Position numbers and translations under genes: made by a program. A stretch of DNA of 7,614 nt from Elusimicrobiota bacterium. Its GTDB lineage: Bacteria > Elusimicrobiota > Elusimicrobia > FEN-1173. The notes below the pieces were generated by a model, which saw only the letters and a list, made by a program, of their open reading frames with translations, was not told where the DNA came from and did no database searches. This document shows, in pieces, positions 5,576 through 7,614 of the stretch. The stretch is from NCBI GenBank assembly GCA_003158755.1, contig PMLF01000231.1, forward strand, positions 1 to 7,614, in the 5' to 3' direction. The first letter of the stretch is position 1, and every line of letters begins with the position of its first letter.

Positions 5576-7614
5576 ATGTCCCACGCCGGGTTCGTCCACC
5601 TCCACAACCACTCCGAATACAGCCTCTTGAACGCCCTCGTCCGGATCACCGACGATAAAGGCAACCCGTCGGAGTACCTCAAGCAGATCGCCGCCTGGAA
5701 GATGCCGGCCCTGGCGTTGACCGATTCCGGCAACATGTACGGCGCGGTGGAGTTCTACTCCGCCTGCACGGAGGTCGGGGTGAAGCCCATCCTGGGCATC
5801 GAGGCGTTCATGGCTCCCGCCTCCCGCCTGGACCGTAAAGGGGCGCCCTCCGAGGCCGCTTCCCCACTGGTGATCCTGGCCGAAAACGACGTCGGTTTCA
5901 AGAACCTCATGAGATTGTCCAGCCGGGCGTTCCTGGAGGGGATGTATTACAAACCCCGCATCGACCGGGAGATCCTTCAAGAACACCGGGAAGGTCTCAT
6001 CGTCCTGTCCGGACCTCTCCGGGCGGAGATCCCGGCGGCTTTGTTGCGCGGTGAAATGGACCGCGCCGCCGCCTTGGTGGAGGAGTACAAGGCCATCCTG
6101 GGGCCCGACCGCTTTTTCCTTGAGGTCTGGGACCACGGTCTGCCCGTCGAGAAAAAGGCCCTTCCTCTCTTGATCGAGCTGGCACGTAAGACCGGCACTC
6201 CCTTGGTCGCCGCCAATGACTGCCATTATTTCAAGAAAGAAGACGCCGCCGCCCACGACGTTCTGCTCTGTATCGGGATGGGAAAGACCGTGGACGACGC
6301 GGCCCGTCCGCGTTTCCCCGCGCCGGAATACTACACGAAGTCTCCGGACGAGATGATGGCCTTGTTTAAAGACCTGCCCGAGGCCATTACCAACACCGTC
6401 GCCATCGCCGACCGCTGCCGGGTGACCCTCCGCTTCGACCAAATCCTGCTACCCCGATATGACGTGCCCTCCGGGGAGACGCCCGACACCTATTTGGAAA
6501 AGCTCTGCTTGGAGGGCTTGAAGAACCGGTTCGGCCGCATCACGCCCGAGTATAAATCCCGGTTGGACGGAGAGCTCGAAGTCGTCCGGAAAATGGGTTT
6601 TTCGACTTACTTCCTGATCGTGTGGGATTTCATCCGCCACGCCAGGGAGACCGGCGTGGCGGTGGGGCCCGGCCGCGGGTCGGGCGCCGGGGCGCTCACG
6701 GCCTACGCCTTGAGCATCACCAACATCGACCCTCTGACGAACGGGCTCCTCTTCGAGCGGTTCCTCAACCCCGAACGCCGCTCCATGCCCGACCTCGACA
6801 TCGATTTCGCCGACGACGGGCGCGAGACCGTCATCGAATACGTCCGCAAGAAATACGGCGAGACCTGCGTGGCCCAGATCATCACGTTCGGGGCCATGCT
6901 GGCGCGGCTCGTCGTGCGGGACGTGGGCCGCGCCCTCGGGATGCCGCTGCCCGACGTGGACAAGGTGGCCCGCCTCATCCCCCGGGAGCTCGGCATCACC
7001 CTCCACGGCGCGTTGGAAGCCGTCCCGGAGTTGAAGGAAGCCTACGCCAAAGACCCCCAGATTAAACGCCTCATCGACCTTTCCAAAAAGCTGGAGGGCG
7101 TCAAGCGCCACACCGGCGTCCACGCCGCCGGCACCATCATCGCCCCGGGGGAAATCACCGAGCACGCGCCCCTGGCCCGGGGTTCCCGGGACGTGATCAC
7201 CACCCAGTTCAACGATGAGTCGTCCTTGAAGCTGGGCCTCCTCAAGGTGGACTTCCTAGGCCTGCGGACGCTCCGCATCATCCGGGACGCGGTAAACTTC
7301 ATCAAAAAGCGGCACAACCCCGAGTTCAACATCGATAAGATCCCCTTGAACGATCCCGCCGCCTACAAGCTTTTGTCGTCGGGGAAAACCGCGGCGGTGT
7401 TCCAGGTGGAATCCGGCGGCATGCGGGACCTCCTGCGCAAGCTCCGCCCCTCAAACCTGGAAGACCTGGTGGCGCTCATCTCCTTGTACCGCCCCGGTCC
7501 CATGGGGTCCGGGATGCTCGACGATTTCGTCGGCCGCAAGCACGGCAAGATCAAGGTCAAATACGACCACCCGGTTTTGGAGCCCTTGCTCAAGGAGACC
7601 TACGGCGTCATCGT
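5576..7614 (+). CDS. dnaE: DNA polymerase III subunit alpha (DnaE), N-terminal 679 residues, 3'-partial
   Basis: This is the replicative polymerase that extends DNA in the Pol III holoenzyme. The frame opens with the PHP domain (FVHLHNHSEYSLLN from residue 6) and continues through NDCHY (214-218) and AHDVLLCIG into the C-family polymerase core. There GPGRGSGAG (364-372) and MPDLDIDF (404-411) carry catalytic Asp406 and Asp408, and VDFLGLRTL carries the third, Asp559. RHTGVHAAG, FQVES and RPGPMGSG follow. The frame is open at the right edge (..ETYGVIV); about 450-500 residues of a usual ~1150 are missing, including the beta-clamp and OB regions. The polymerase site looks intact, but several PHP metal positions are replaced (N19, S51, P97, P147), so PHP-based proofreading is doubtful. 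ATG 5576 is chosen because the PHP domain starts at once; there is no SD, but a promoter -10 lies just upstream. A GTG at 5552 lies in frame but has no support. Confidence 0.97.
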   Translation, partial: MSHAGFVHLHNHSEYSLLNALVRITDDKGNPSEYLKQIAAWKMPALALTDSGNMYGAVEFYSACTEVGVKPILGIEAFMAPASRLDRKGAPSEAASPLVILAENDVGFKNLMRLSSRAFLEGMYYKPRIDREILQEHREGLIVLSGPLRAEIPAALLRGEMDRAAALVEEYKAILGPDRFFLEVWDHGLPVEKKALPLLIELARKTGTPLVAANDCHYFKKEDAAAHDVLLCIGMGKTVDDAARPRFPAPEYYTKSPDEMMALFKDLPEAITNTVAIADRCRVTLRFDQILLPRYDVPSGETPDTYLEKLCLEGLKNRFGRITPEYKSRLDGELEVVRKMGFSTYFLIVWDFIRHARETGVAVGPGRGSGAGALTAYALSITNIDPLTNGLLFERFLNPERRSMPDLDIDFADDGRETVIEYVRKKYGETCVAQIITFGAMLARLVVRDVGRALGMPLPDVDKVARLIPRELGITLHGALEAVPELKEAYAKDPQIKRLIDLSKKLEGVKRHTGVHAAGTIIAPGEITEHAPLARGSRDVITTQFNDESSLKLGLLKVDFLGLRTLRIIRDAVNFIKKRHNPEFNIDKIPLNDPAAYKLLSSGKTAAVFQVESGGMRDLLRKLRPSNLEDLVALISLYRPGPMGSGMLDDFVGRKHGKIKVKYDHPVLEPLLKETYGVI

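Noticed and set aside
5543..6442. 299-aa minus-strand open frame opposite dnaE
   Set aside because: It is antisense to a certain DnaE coding region. Its low-complexity Gly/Val/Asp-rich product is typical of a GC-rich shadow frame.
6449..7165. 238-aa minus-strand open frame opposite dnaE
   Set aside because: It is antisense to the conserved polymerase core and shows no recognisable domain.

Overview
This is a GC-rich bacterial window with three protein genes: one very large multidomain kinase-type protein, one CheC-family protein and the replicative DNA polymerase. Only the CheC-family gene is complete. The organism cannot be fixed from the sequence. The polymerase (bacterial DnaE with 'NDCHY' and 'AHDVLLCIG' blocks), the giant kinase/TPR/membrane protein with 'PAGGG' linkers, and the long palindromic intergenic repeat would all suit a poorly cultivated lineage such as Omnitrophota or Elusimicrobiota. 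That placement is a low-confidence inference.

Layout. Positions 2-4597 (+) are one open frame that is already open at the left edge. It holds the C-terminal part of a Ser/Thr protein kinase catalytic domain, a hydrophobic segment with remnants of CPBP (Abi) intramembrane protease motifs, a long TPR/helical region, a second membrane region and an unrecognised C-terminal domain. Positions 4598-4865 carry no gene. They hold a 164-bp imperfect inverted repeat that abuts, and probably includes, the stop codon of the large gene, then a perfect GC-rich hairpin and a small AT-rich hairpin. Positions 4866-5486 (-) encode a CheC-like protein, convergent with the large gene. An 89-bp divergent promoter region (5487-5575) follows. 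It has a perfect extended -10 element so close to the dnaE ATG that the dnaE message looks leaderless or nearly so. dnaE (+) runs from 5576 off the right edge.

The genes do not form an obvious pathway: the large gene and cheC converge, and cheC and dnaE diverge. The points of most interest are the kinase/CPBP-like/TPR architecture, the long dispersed-type palindrome at the stop codon, the PHP domain of DnaE with four of nine metal-site positions replaced, the CheC homologue with only one intact phosphatase motif, and the leaderless-looking dnaE promoter.
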